Assembly: GCA_910588935.1 (NCBI GenBank)
Contig: CAJUSM010000048.1
Coordinates: 1 to 22,233 of the forward strand
Length of the DNA stretch: 22,233 nucleotides
Direction: 5' to 3'
DNA from: an uncultured Oscillospiraceae bacterium
GTDB lineage: Bacteria; Bacillota; Clostridia; Oscillospirales; Acutalibacteraceae
Below the pieces are notes generated by a model. It did no database searches. It worked only from the letters and a program-made list of their open reading frames with translations, and was not told the DNA's origin. The translations under genes and the position numbers were made by a program. This document shows, piece by piece, positions 15,711 to 22,233 of the stretch; position 1 is the stretch's first letter; every line of letters starts with the position of its first letter.

Positions 15711-16558
15711 TGACCTACCGGGCCTTATATCTCCATGCAAAAAGAACGCTGCAAGGGGCTGGCGTAGACTCTCCCGGCTTTGACGCCGCCGCTCTGGCGG
15801 AGTTCTTCTTTGGCCTAGACAGGCCGGGGCTGGCCCGGCGGGGGGAGGAACGGCCAGAGCCCTGCCAGGAGCAGGCCTTCCTGCAAGGTCTTGCCCAGCG
15901 GGCGAACCGGCGGCCCCTACAGTATATTCTGGGTAACTGGCCCTTTATGGGCCTAGAGCTGGCGGTAGGAGAAGGGGTCCTCATCCCCCGGGAGGATACG
16001 GCAGTGCTGGTAGAGGCAGTGGCAGAGCGGCTGGGCCCAGCTCCTCCCCAGGGGCTGGATCTGTGTGCCGGCACTGGCGCGGTAGGCCTGGGGCTCTGTT
16101 CCCTGCGTCCCGATTCCCAGGTAGTCTGCGTGGAGCTCTCTGAGAAAGCCCTAGCCTATCTAAAGGTGAACCTGGAAAGATACCCCCAATTTCAGGTGAC
16201 CGGGCAGCGGGAAAACGTGCTTTTTCCCCAAGCGCTGGGGCGGTTTCCCCGAGAGTTGGATTTTATCGCCTCCAATCCCCCCTATATTGCCACAGAAGAG
16301 CTGGCCGGACTGCAGCCGGAAGTACGCTTAGAGCCCATGGCCGCTTTGGACGGGGGAAAGGACGGCCTGATTTTTTACCGGAAAATTGCCGCCCTCTGGC
16401 TGCCTCTGCTGAAAAGCGGTGGGGTTCTGGGGGTAGAAATTGGAGAGGAGCAGGGTTTGGCAGTAAAGGCGCTGTTTCTGGAGGCAGGCCTTACCAAGGT
16501 GGAGATCCGCCAGGATTTGGCTGGGTTAAACAGGGTGGTTATCGGCACAAAAGGCTAG
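15710..16558 (+). CDS. prmC: peptide chain release factor N5-glutamine methyltransferase
   Basis: 282 aa, the family's usual size. PrmC transfers a methyl group from S-adenosylmethionine to the glutamine of the GGQ motif of release factors, improving termination. The N-terminal helical substrate-binding domain occupies about 1-75, including the conserved RRPLQYILG; the SAM-binding Rossmann domain follows with LIPREDT (91-97), LDLCAGTGAVGLGL (116-129) and the catalytic NPPY at 189-192. The start is within TAATG and GGGGAGGA lies just before it. The release-factor gene prfA, its usual neighbour, is not adjacent here; a promoter and an ene-reductase follow instead. Confidence 0.95.
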   Translation: MTYRALYLHAKRTLQGAGVDSPGFDAAALAEFFFGLDRPGLARRGEERPEPCQEQAFLQGLAQRANRRPLQYILGNWPFMGLELAVGEGVLIPREDTAVLVEAVAERLGPAPPQGLDLCAGTGAVGLGLCSLRPDSQVVCVELSEKALAYLKVNLERYPQFQVTGQRENVLFPQALGRFPRELDFIASNPPYIATEELAGLQPEVRLEPMAALDGGKDGLIFYRKIAALWLPLLKSGGVLGVEIGEEQGLAVKALFLEAGLTKVEIRQDLAGLNRVVIGTKG

Positions 16559-16575
16559 GATCCCCCTTTCTCTCC

Positions 16576-16605
16576 AAATCCTCTTGATTTCCTTGAAGAG
16601 GAATT
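16576..16605. repeat. inverted repeat over the ene-reductase promoter, candidate operator
   Basis: AAATCCTCTT (16576-16585) and AAGAGGAATT (16596-16605) are complementary at 9 of 10 positions, including a perfect 7-bp core, around a 10-bp centre. The repeat overlaps the -35 box and fills the spacer up to the -10 box, as expected of a repressor site. Half-site centres are 20 bp apart, about two helical turns. Confidence 0.6.
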
Positions 16606-16612
16606 GTATAAT
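16584..16612 (+). promoter_or_regulatory. strong sigma-A promoter for the ene-reductase
   Basis: TTGATT (16584-16589) and a perfect TATAAT (16607-16612) are 17 bp apart. The start site is expected near 16620, giving a leader of about 93 nt. Its position rules out the in-frame TTG at 16584 as a translation start. Confidence 0.85.
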
Positions 16613-16712
16613 TAAACCACAGATTTCTTTTTGTTCTCGTGTGATCTTCCCAACACAAGACATGGGCCAGGCCATTCTGCCTGCCCCAAATTTTCTTCAA
16701 GGAGTGTGGCAA

Positions 16713-18707
16713 ATGAATTCAGAGCACCAGATTTTGTTTAACGAAGTTGCCATAGGCAGCCTTACCCTGCCCAACCGCTTTGCCATGGCGCCTATGGGTC
16801 CTTTAGGCCTGGGAGACGCCGACGGCGGCTGGAACCAGCGAGGTATTGATTATTACACAGAGCGGGCCAAGGGCGGCACTGGCCTTATTATTACCGGCGT
16901 CACCTTTGTAGACAACCAGGTGGAGGAACATGGAATGCCCAATGTGCCCAGCCCCACCTATAACCCTGTGCAGTTTGTGCGCACCTCCCGGGAGATGACA
17001 GAGCGCATTCACGCCTATGGCAGCAAGATCTGGCTTCAAATGTCCGGGGGCTTCGGCCGGGTCACCATTCCTACAAATTTAGGAGAATACCCCCCGGTTG
17101 CCCCCTCTCCCATTATGCACCGGTGGCTAGATAAGGTCTGCCGGGAGCTCACAATTGATGAAATACATACCATTGTCCGTCGGTTTGGCGAAGGGGCATA
17201 CAATGCCAAGCGGGCTGGCTTTGATGGAGTGGAGATCCACGCTGTCCACGAGGGCTACCTCATCGACCAATTTGCCATCTCATTTTTCAACCACCGTACC
17301 GATGCCTATGGCGGCTCTTTAGAGAACCGGCTGCGCTTTGCCCGGGAGATTGTAGAGGAAATCCACCGGAAATGCGGCCAGGATTTTGTGGTCGCCCTGC
17401 GCTACAGCCCAAAGAGCTTTATTAAAGACTGGCGTGTAGGCGCCCTGCCAGGGGAAGAGTTTGAAGAAAAAGGCCGGGATCTGGCAGAGGGCGTAGAGGC
17501 TGCCAAACTGCTAACAGACTATGGCTATGGTTGCCTGGATGTGGATGTGGGCAGCTACGATGCCTGGTGGTGGAGCCATCCTCCCATGTATCAGGAGAAA
17601 GGTCTGTATATTCCCTACGCCAAGCTGGTAAAAGATCATGTCTCTGTACCGGTAATCTGCGCCGGCCGTATGGATGATCCTGATCTAGCCGCAAAAGCGG
17701 TGGCAGCGGGGGCCTGCGATGTGGTCTCTTTGGGCCGGCCCTTACTGGCAGATCCAGACTATGTGAATAAGCTTCGGGCAGGCAAGGCAGCCTCTATCCG
17801 GCCCTGCCTCAGCTGCCAAGAGGGCTGTATGGGACGGATCCAGGAGTACTCGGCGCTAAACTGCGCTGTTAACCCTGCCTGCTGCCGGGAACGGGCCGCC
17901 CGGCTGGTACCCGCCCTCCGCTCCAAAAAGATACTGGTTATTGGCGGTGGCCCTGCTGGCTGTGAGGCTGCCCGGGTGCTGGCCCTGCGTGGTCACCAGC
18001 CGGTGGTAATCGAGGCGGGCCAGGCCTTGGGGGGCAACCTGCTGCCTGGCGGCGCGCCAGAATTTAAGACGGACGATTTGGCGCTGGCCCGCTGGTATGC
18101 CCACCAGCTGGAGGAGCTGGGCGTTGAGGTCCGGCTGAACACCCGGGCAGACGAGGCCCTAATTCACGAGGAAAAGCCAGAGGCCATAATTTTTGCCACT
18201 GGCTCCCGGCCCAAAACCCTGCCCCTGGAAGGGGATCACATTTTTACCGCCGAGGATGTGCTCCTGGGCAAAAAGGATCCAGGCAGCTCTGCGGTTCTGA
18301 TCGGCGGTGGCCTGGTAGGCTGCGAAACCGCCCTTTGGCTGGCAAAGAAAGGCGTAAAGGCTATTCTCGTGGAGGCTCTTGGTAAGCTATTGGCAGTGAA
18401 CGGACCTCTTTGCCACGCCAATAGCGAAATGTTGGAAGCTCTTATCCCCTTTCATGGCATTCAGGTACACTGTAATACCACTGTAAAGGCCGTGGAACAA
18501 GGGCGGGTCCTTCTCAGCACTGAGGGGCGCGAAAGCACTGTGGAGGCGGATTCTGTGATACTTTGTATTGGCTATCAACCTGAGCGAAGCCTGTACGAGG
18601 CCTGCAGGGACCAGTTCCAGGAGGTACGGCTGGTTGGGGACGCCAACCGTGTGAGCAACATCATGTACGCCATATGGGACGCCTACGAGGTGGCCAGCAC
18701 GCTATAA
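16713..18707 (+). CDS. NADH:flavin oxidoreductase, enoate reductase/BaiCD-BaiH type ene-reductase
   Basis: 664 aa from ATG 16713, which has AAGGAG at 16699-16704 eight bases upstream. Residues about 5-360 form the FMN-binding TIM barrel of the old yellow enzyme family (LPNRFAMAPMG; HAVHEGYLIDQFAISFFNHRTDAYGGSLENR split across 176-206). A [4Fe-4S] motif follows: C365-x2-C368-x3-C372-x11-C384. The C-terminal part holds two dinucleotide-binding folds, GGGPAG (411-416) and GGGLVG (531-536), for FAD and NAD(P)H. The family passes hydride from NADH through FAD, Fe-S and FMN to an activated C=C bond. Length and the HAVHEGYL segment resemble BaiCD/BaiH and clostridial enoate reductases. The substrate could be an enoate, bile-acid or steroid intermediate, or a plant phenolic; no bai genes are adjacent. 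It appears monocistronic. Confidence 0.92.
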   Translation: MNSEHQILFNEVAIGSLTLPNRFAMAPMGPLGLGDADGGWNQRGIDYYTERAKGGTGLIITGVTFVDNQVEEHGMPNVPSPTYNPVQFVRTSREMTERIHAYGSKIWLQMSGGFGRVTIPTNLGEYPPVAPSPIMHRWLDKVCRELTIDEIHTIVRRFGEGAYNAKRAGFDGVEIHAVHEGYLIDQFAISFFNHRTDAYGGSLENRLRFAREIVEEIHRKCGQDFVVALRYSPKSFIKDWRVGALPGEEFEEKGRDLAEGVEAAKLLTDYGYGCLDVDVGSYDAWWWSHPPMYQEKGLYIPYAKLVKDHVSVPVICAGRMDDPDLAAKAVAAGACDVVSLGRPLLADPDYVNKLRAGKAASIRPCLSCQEGCMGRIQEYSALNCAVNPACCRERAARLVPALRSKKILVIGGGPAGCEAARVLALRGHQPVVIEAGQALGGNLLPGGAPEFKTDDLALARWYAHQLEELGVEVRLNTRADEALIHEEKPEAIIFATGSRPKTLPLEGDHIFTAEDVLLGKKDPGSSAVLIGGGLVGCETALWLAKKGVKAILVEALGKLLAVNGPLCHANSEMLEALIPFHGIQVHCNTTVKAVEQGRVLLSTEGRESTVEADSVILCIGYQPERSLYEACRDQFQEVRLVGDANRVSNIMYAIWDAYEVASTL

Positions 18708-18734
18708 CAAGGCCAGCCTTTTGTCTTTTTATCC

Positions 18735-18768
18735 AAAAGCGGGAGCAGAAATTCTGCCCCCGCTTTTT
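18735..18768 (+). terminator. intrinsic terminator of the ene-reductase gene
   Basis: AAAAGCGGG (18735-18743) pairs with CCCGCTTTT (18759-18767), with an inner GCAGA/TCTGC stem, one A-C mismatch between them and a 3-nt loop. The T-run on the 3' arm continues to 18768. It begins 28 bp after the stop codon. Confidence 0.9.
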
Positions 18769-19000
18769 CTATTGCCAATTTTCTTTCGTCTAGGCCTTAT
18801 TTGAAAATAGCGAAAACGACGGATTCTTGAGCTGAAGCGGGCAGCTTCAAGGGAAAAAACCGCAAGTAATGCTTGCGTATCACCAGAATCTTCGATGGGG
18901 AACATGGAAACTTCTAGGCAAAAACAGGCTTTTCGATTTTTCAAACAAGCCCTAGGCCCGGCAATAGATTCAGCCCTATTGATTTCGAAATTTTGATAGG
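18769..19000. other. intergenic stretch between convergent units
   Basis: No supported gene. It contains a small perfect hairpin, CGCAAG (18861-18866) with CTTGCG (18872-18877), and an imperfect one around 18828-18850 (GAAGC/GCTTC core). A 33-codon open frame from 18895 lacks a ribosome site. Confidence 0.5.
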
Positions 19001-19043
19001 AAAAGGGCGCCCCTTCGGCAGCTTATGCCTAGGGGCGCCTTTT
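19001..19043 (-). terminator. intrinsic terminator of the Dpp/Opp-type operon
   Basis: GGCGCCCC (19006-19013) pairs with GGGGCGCC (19032-19039), and an inner GGCA/TGCC stem extends it. Read on the minus strand it ends in CTTTTCC and lies 10 bp beyond the stop of the last ATPase gene. Confidence 0.85.
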
Positions 19044-19053
19044 CTATTTCCGC

Positions 19054-20031
19054 TTATTCGCCTTTAAAAAGGGGATGATAGCACAGCACCTTGCGCTCGG
19101 GCCCAAGGAAAGTCTCTTTGGGCCGTTCCTTCCGGCACTCATCGGTGGCGTAAGGGCAGCGGGGCGCAAACTTACAGTAGGTGATGGAGTATTCCTTATC
19201 CTCCATCTCAGGCATTACCATTTCATCCTTCCACTTGTCGCCTACCCGGGGTACCGCATTCATCAACAGCTCGGTATAGGGATGGGCCGGATTATCCATA
19301 ATCTCCTTGGCCGGGCCATACTCAATCAGGCAGCCCCGGTACAGGGTGGCAATATAATCAGACACATAATATGCCGTGGACAGATCGTGGGTAATATAGA
19401 TAAAGGAAACCTTGTACTTATCCTTCAGCTCCTTGAACAGGTTCACAATGTTCATCTTCATAGAGGCATCAATGGCCGCCACAGGTTCGTCGGCAATAAT
19501 CAGCTTAGGCCGGGTAATCAGAGCCCGGGCAATGGATACGCGCTGAAGCTCGCCGCCGGAGAACTGGGTGGGGTACTTCCCCTTTACAACTGCCAGGGAC
19601 ATGCCCACGCTCTTCAGGGCGTCATCCACCAGCTTATTGGCCTCATCGTGGTTTTTGGCAATGCCCAAACGCAGCGCCGTGTTGAATAGGTAGGTATCCA
19701 CCGCTTTGCGGGCAGAGAAGGACTCATAGGGGTTTTGGAAAATAGGCTGCACATCCAGCTTAAACTGCAGCGGGTCATAGCTCTTTTTGTCCGCAAAATC
19801 CTTGCCGTTTAGGGTAATGGTACCCATATCGGCGGTGTGCAGGCGAAGAATCATCTTGCACAGCGTGGACTTGCCACAACCGGACTCGCCTACAACAGAT
19901 AGAATTACAGGCTTATCGGCATCGATGGACAGGGTAACGTCATCTACCGCCACCAGCTTTTTGCCGCGGAGCATACCGCCAATGCGGAAAATCTTACTGA
20001 CGTTCTTTACTTCCAGCAATTTCTCAGCCAT
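19054..20031 (-). CDS. ABC importer ATP-binding protein, DppF/OppF-like
   Basis: 325 aa from the ATG at 20031, chosen because GAAGGGGGAAAG lies just upstream on this strand and the conserved EKLLEVKNVSKIF begins at once; an in-frame ATG at 20070 would overlap the previous gene by 47 bp. Walker A GESGCGKST (48-56), signature FSGGE (157-161), Walker B LIIADEP (177-183), followed by VAAIDAS. The C-terminal oligopeptide/dipeptide tail carries C286-x5-C292-x6-C299-x17-C317, the pattern that holds a [4Fe-4S] cluster in structurally studied Dpp transporters. It overlaps the upstream ATPase gene by 8 bp, indicating translational coupling. It pairs with that protein to power import through the two permeases. 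Confidence 0.93.
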   Translation of the reverse strand: MAEKLLEVKNVSKIFRIGGMLRGKKLVAVDDVTLSIDADKPVILSVVGESGCGKSTLCKMILRLHTADMGTITLNGKDFADKKSYDPLQFKLDVQPIFQNPYESFSARKAVDTYLFNTALRLGIAKNHDEANKLVDDALKSVGMSLAVVKGKYPTQFSGGELQRVSIARALITRPKLIIADEPVAAIDASMKMNIVNLFKELKDKYKVSFIYITHDLSTAYYVSDYIATLYRGCLIEYGPAKEIMDNPAHPYTELLMNAVPRVGDKWKDEMVMPEMEDKEYSITYCKFAPRCPYATDECRKERPKETFLGPERKVLCYHPLFKGE

Positions 20032-21004
20032 CGATCTTTCCCCCTTCGTTGAGAATATGGCAGGCCGCAAACCGGCCAGGCTTCACCTCGGTGAACTTAG
20101 GCACTTCCTTGCGGCAGCGGTCGGTGGCATGGGGGCAGCGGGGCGCAAACCGGCAGCCCGGAGGAGGGTTCTTCAGGGCTGGCGGCCGGCCAGGAATGCC
20201 CACTTTTTGGCTCTTATCGCCTACTCTAGGCAGCGCGCCAACCAGCATCTTGGTGTATGGGTGCACAGGGTCGTTGAAAATATCTTCCGTATCTCCCAGC
20301 TCAATAATAGAGCCAGAATACATAATGGCCATGCGGTCTGTAATCTGGTAGTGCACGCCCATATCATGGCTTACAATAATCAGTGTATTCTTCAGCTGCT
20401 TCTGCAGGCGCATCAGCATCATCAAAATACCCCGCTGCACTACCACGTCCAGCGCGGTGGTGGGCTCATCGGCCAGCACCAGGTTGGGAGACATAAAGGT
20501 GGCCAAGGCGATAATCACACGCTGGCGCATGCCGCCGGAAAGCTGGAAGGGGTAGGCTTCCAGCACGTCGGGAGAAAGGCTTAGTTCTTCCAGGTACTTG
20601 GCAACCCGAGCCAAGGTCTGCTGCTCCGTCTCGTTTTTCCGGTCTTCCTTGGGGATTGAATCCAAAAACTGTTTCTTTAGCCGAATAATGGGATTCAGTA
20701 CGCTCTGGGCAGCCTGGGGCACATAAGAAATATTGTTCCACCAGGTGTTGCGGATATCGCCGGTCTCATAGGAAAATTTATTCCCGTTCTTTTCGCCGCT
20801 TAGCACAACCTTACCCTGGTCAATGACCAGCGGGAACTCGATGATGTCGTAAAGGGTTTTCAGCAGAGTGGTCTTGCCGCAGCCGGACTCGCCGGCTATG
20901 CCGAAAATTTCGTTATCGCGGACTGTAAAGTCCAGGTCTTTGATGACATGTACATCCCCGTCTATGGTTTTGTAAGAAGCGGACAGATTCTCGACTTTCA
21001 GCAT
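20024..21004 (-). CDS. ABC importer ATP-binding protein, DppD/OppD-like
   Basis: 326 aa. Walker A GESGCGKTT (38-46), signature LSGGM (155-159), Walker B LVLADEP (175-181) with TTALD, and switch histidine in VSHDMG. The C-terminal tail has C284-x5-C290-x6-C297-x17-C315, identical in spacing to the partner ATPase and fitting an Fe-S site. Residues about 75-110 (FSYETGDIRNTWWNNISYVPQ) are longer than in peptide OppD proteins, and I associate this version with clostridial and Thermotoga-type oligosaccharide importers, though from memory only. The ATG at 21004 starts 5 bp after the permease stop. Confidence 0.93.
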   Translation of the reverse strand: MLKVENLSASYKTIDGDVHVIKDLDFTVRDNEIFGIAGESGCGKTTLLKTLYDIIEFPLVIDQGKVVLSGEKNGNKFSYETGDIRNTWWNNISYVPQAAQSVLNPIIRLKKQFLDSIPKEDRKNETEQQTLARVAKYLEELSLSPDVLEAYPFQLSGGMRQRVIIALATFMSPNLVLADEPTTALDVVVQRGILMMLMRLQKQLKNTLIIVSHDMGVHYQITDRMAIMYSGSIIELGDTEDIFNDPVHPYTKMLVGALPRVGDKSQKVGIPGRPPALKNPPPGCRFAPRCPHATDRCRKEVPKFTEVKPGRFAACHILNEGGKIDG

Positions 21005-21009
21005 AATCG

Positions 21010-21855
21010 TTACCTGCCTCTCTTCATGGATAGATAGTCATTGTAGCCGGTAATCAGCATAAACAGGCCAATAAACAGAATTACCGTGGCCACGATGGGC
21101 GAGCCAATCCACAGCCACTGCTTGTTAAAAATGGCGTTGTACTGCCGGGCCCAGTTAATCATATTGCCCAAAGATACCAGGTTGCCGGGGGAAAGGCCCA
21201 AAACCGCCAAGCTGGACTCAGAGCCAATGGCCGACAAAGTGGCGTTCATAAAGTTGGACAGAGACCAGGTAAGGGCATAGGGCAGAATTTCGGTAACCAC
21301 AATCTGTACCGTGCCTTCGCCAGAGAACCGGGCGGTGTGAATAAAGTCTCGCTCCTTAATGGTAAGAGCCATGGAGCGAATCTGCCGGCTGGGCCAAGCC
21401 CAGGCGAACATGGCCAGGGTAAGGGCCATCATAATAACGGTTGCCCCGCCCTTCATCAAAGAGGTCATCAGAATCAGGATGGGCAGGGAGGGAATTACCA
21501 CAAAAGTATCGGTAACAATCATAAGCACGCGGTCCAGGGCGCCGCCGGCAAAACCGGAAAGCAGGCCTATAAACACGCCTACCACTGTGCCGATTAACGC
21601 TACAATCAGGCCGATGGTCAGGGAGTTGTGAATGGCCTCAATCAGCAGCCAGAACACGTCCTGGCCCTGGCTGGTAGTGCCCAAAGGATGGGCGCCGCTG
21701 GCCCCCAGCCCCTTGTCATAGGTGCTAAAGGTAAAGGGGTCAATATGGGGAATGTAATAAATGATAAAGCCTAAAATGAAGAACATCAGCGTAACAATCA
21801 GTCCAAATTTTAGACGGAAATTCGCGTTTTTCCAAAATTTCTTGAAAGCTGCCAT
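21010..21855 (-). CDS. ABC importer permease, DppC/OppC-like
   Basis: 281 aa. An N-terminal helix (about 16-36) precedes a short extracellular stretch with HPLGTTSQGQDVF, the DppC/OppC hallmark (HxLGTDxxGRD, here with T and Q variants). The BPD_transp_1 core with five more helices follows, including the cytoplasmic EAA-like loop (RDFIHTARFSGEGTVQIVVTEILP) that contacts the ATPases. A run of G (AAGGGGGG) directly upstream on this strand is the ribosome site and overlaps the end of the previous gene's spacer (12 bp gap). It forms the channel with the DppB-like protein. Confidence 0.93.
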   Translation of the reverse strand: MAAFKKFWKNANFRLKFGLIVTLMFFILGFIIYYIPHIDPFTFSTYDKGLGASGAHPLGTTSQGQDVFWLLIEAIHNSLTIGLIVALIGTVVGVFIGLLSGFAGGALDRVLMIVTDTFVVIPSLPILILMTSLMKGGATVIMMALTLAMFAWAWPSRQIRSMALTIKERDFIHTARFSGEGTVQIVVTEILPYALTWSLSNFMNATLSAIGSESSLAVLGLSPGNLVSLGNMINWARQYNAIFNKQWLWIGSPIVATVILFIGLFMLITGYNDYLSMKRGR

Positions 21856-21867
21856 TTTCTTCCCCCC

Positions 21868-22233
21868 TTAGCTGTAACGGATCCGCGGATCGATGAAGGG
21901 GTATACCAGGTCAACGATCAGCGTGGCTGTGGAAATGGCGACAATAGAAATGGTGATACAGCCCAAAATCATGTTGTAGTCCGACTGCAAAATGGCGTTC
22001 TGAATCAATGTGCCTACCCCAGGGTAGCCAAAGATGATTTCCGTCATGATGGAACCGCCAAACACGCCGCCCAGGCTCATGGCCAAAGCGGTAATCTGGG
22101 TAAGGATAGAGTTGCGCAGCACATAACTGCGGCCAATGGTGGCCTCAGACAGGCCCCTGTACCGGGCGAACATTACAAAGTCTTCCTCCGCGGTGGTGCC
22201 GGCCAAAGACTTCATGGAGATAATCCACCAGCC
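21868..22233 (-). CDS. ABC importer permease, DppB/OppB-like, 5' end missing
   Basis: Only the last 121 residues are visible, since the frame is open through the right edge; a methionine codon at 22215 is internal. The cytoplasmic loop EEDFVMFARYRGLSEATI is the EAA-type motif of this permease class; two or three helices follow, with FGYPGVGTLIQNAI between them and the typical C-terminal DPRIRY end. Family members are 310-340 aa, so about two-thirds is off the window. The binding-protein gene and the operon promoter are presumably further right. Confidence 0.92.
   Translation of the reverse strand, partial: GWWIISMKSLAGTTAEEDFVMFARYRGLSEATIGRSYVLRNSILTQITALAMSLGGVFGGSIMTEIIFGYPGVGTLIQNAILQSDYNMILGCITISIVAISTATLIVDLVYPFIDPRIRYS

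Noticed and set aside
18729..18944. A 71-codon minus-strand open frame
   Set aside because: It runs through the ene-reductase terminator hairpin, has low complexity arginine-rich composition and no family match.
18895..18996. A 33-codon open frame in the convergent intergenic region
   Set aside because: There is no ribosome site before the ATG and no recognisable motif, and it lies between two terminators without a promoter.

Overview
The window looks like a chromosomal segment of a Gram-positive anaerobe of the Clostridia, most likely a gut Oscillospirales/Ruminococcaceae-type bacterium. The reasons are: strong AGGAGG-type ribosome sites, frequent TAATG and ATGA stop/start overlaps, genes typical of that group (YqhQ/DUF1385 next to prmC, DUF5685, a BaiCD/BaiH-type flavin-Fe-S ene-reductase, and a 2-hydroxyacyl-CoA dehydratase activase), and moderately high GC with no genes for aerobic life. 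This is inference from gene content; no 16S rRNA or tRNA gene is present.

Layout, left to right. 1-799: 3' part of a YegS/DagK-type lipid kinase. 1013-3203: a three-gene set (DUF5685 protein, J-domain protein with a cysteine-rich tail, small polytopic membrane protein) closed by a strong terminator. 3332-6201: a promoter with nested inverted repeats, then a translationally coupled unit of XRE-TPR regulator, ABC ATPase and ABC-2 permease, likely an autoregulated exporter. 6202-6598: a 397-bp non-coding stretch with three adjacent perfect hairpins, one of them a terminator, followed by a good sigma-A promoter with a palindrome at its start site. 6599-11017: a 968-aa double-domain acyl-CoA dehydratase activase and, 222 bp later, a separate HgdB-like subunit; together they make an ATP-dependent low-potential electron-transfer pair of unknown substrate. 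11113-14692: an FG-GAP-like lipoprotein, an OmpR-family response regulator and a sensor kinase with a TTG start. 14775-16558: DUF1385 protein and PrmC, overlapping by one base. 16584-18707: a near-consensus promoter overlapped by an inverted repeat, driving a 664-aa old-yellow-enzyme-type NADH:flavin oxidoreductase of the enoate reductase/Bai family. 18708-19053: convergent intergenic region with one terminator for each side. 19054-22233, minus strand: the 3' part of a Dpp/Opp-type ABC importer operon (DppB, DppC, DppD and DppF-like); its binding protein and promoter lie beyond the right edge.

The most promising undescribed material is the DUF5685/J-protein/membrane-protein cassette: one protein with paired aspartate-rich motifs and two cysteine pairs, and a partner carrying nine cysteines in its last 28 residues. 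Next are the three promoter-proximal inverted repeats (before the XRE regulator, the activase and the ene-reductase), each placed where an operator would be, and the split activase/dehydratase pair, whose target reaction is unknown.
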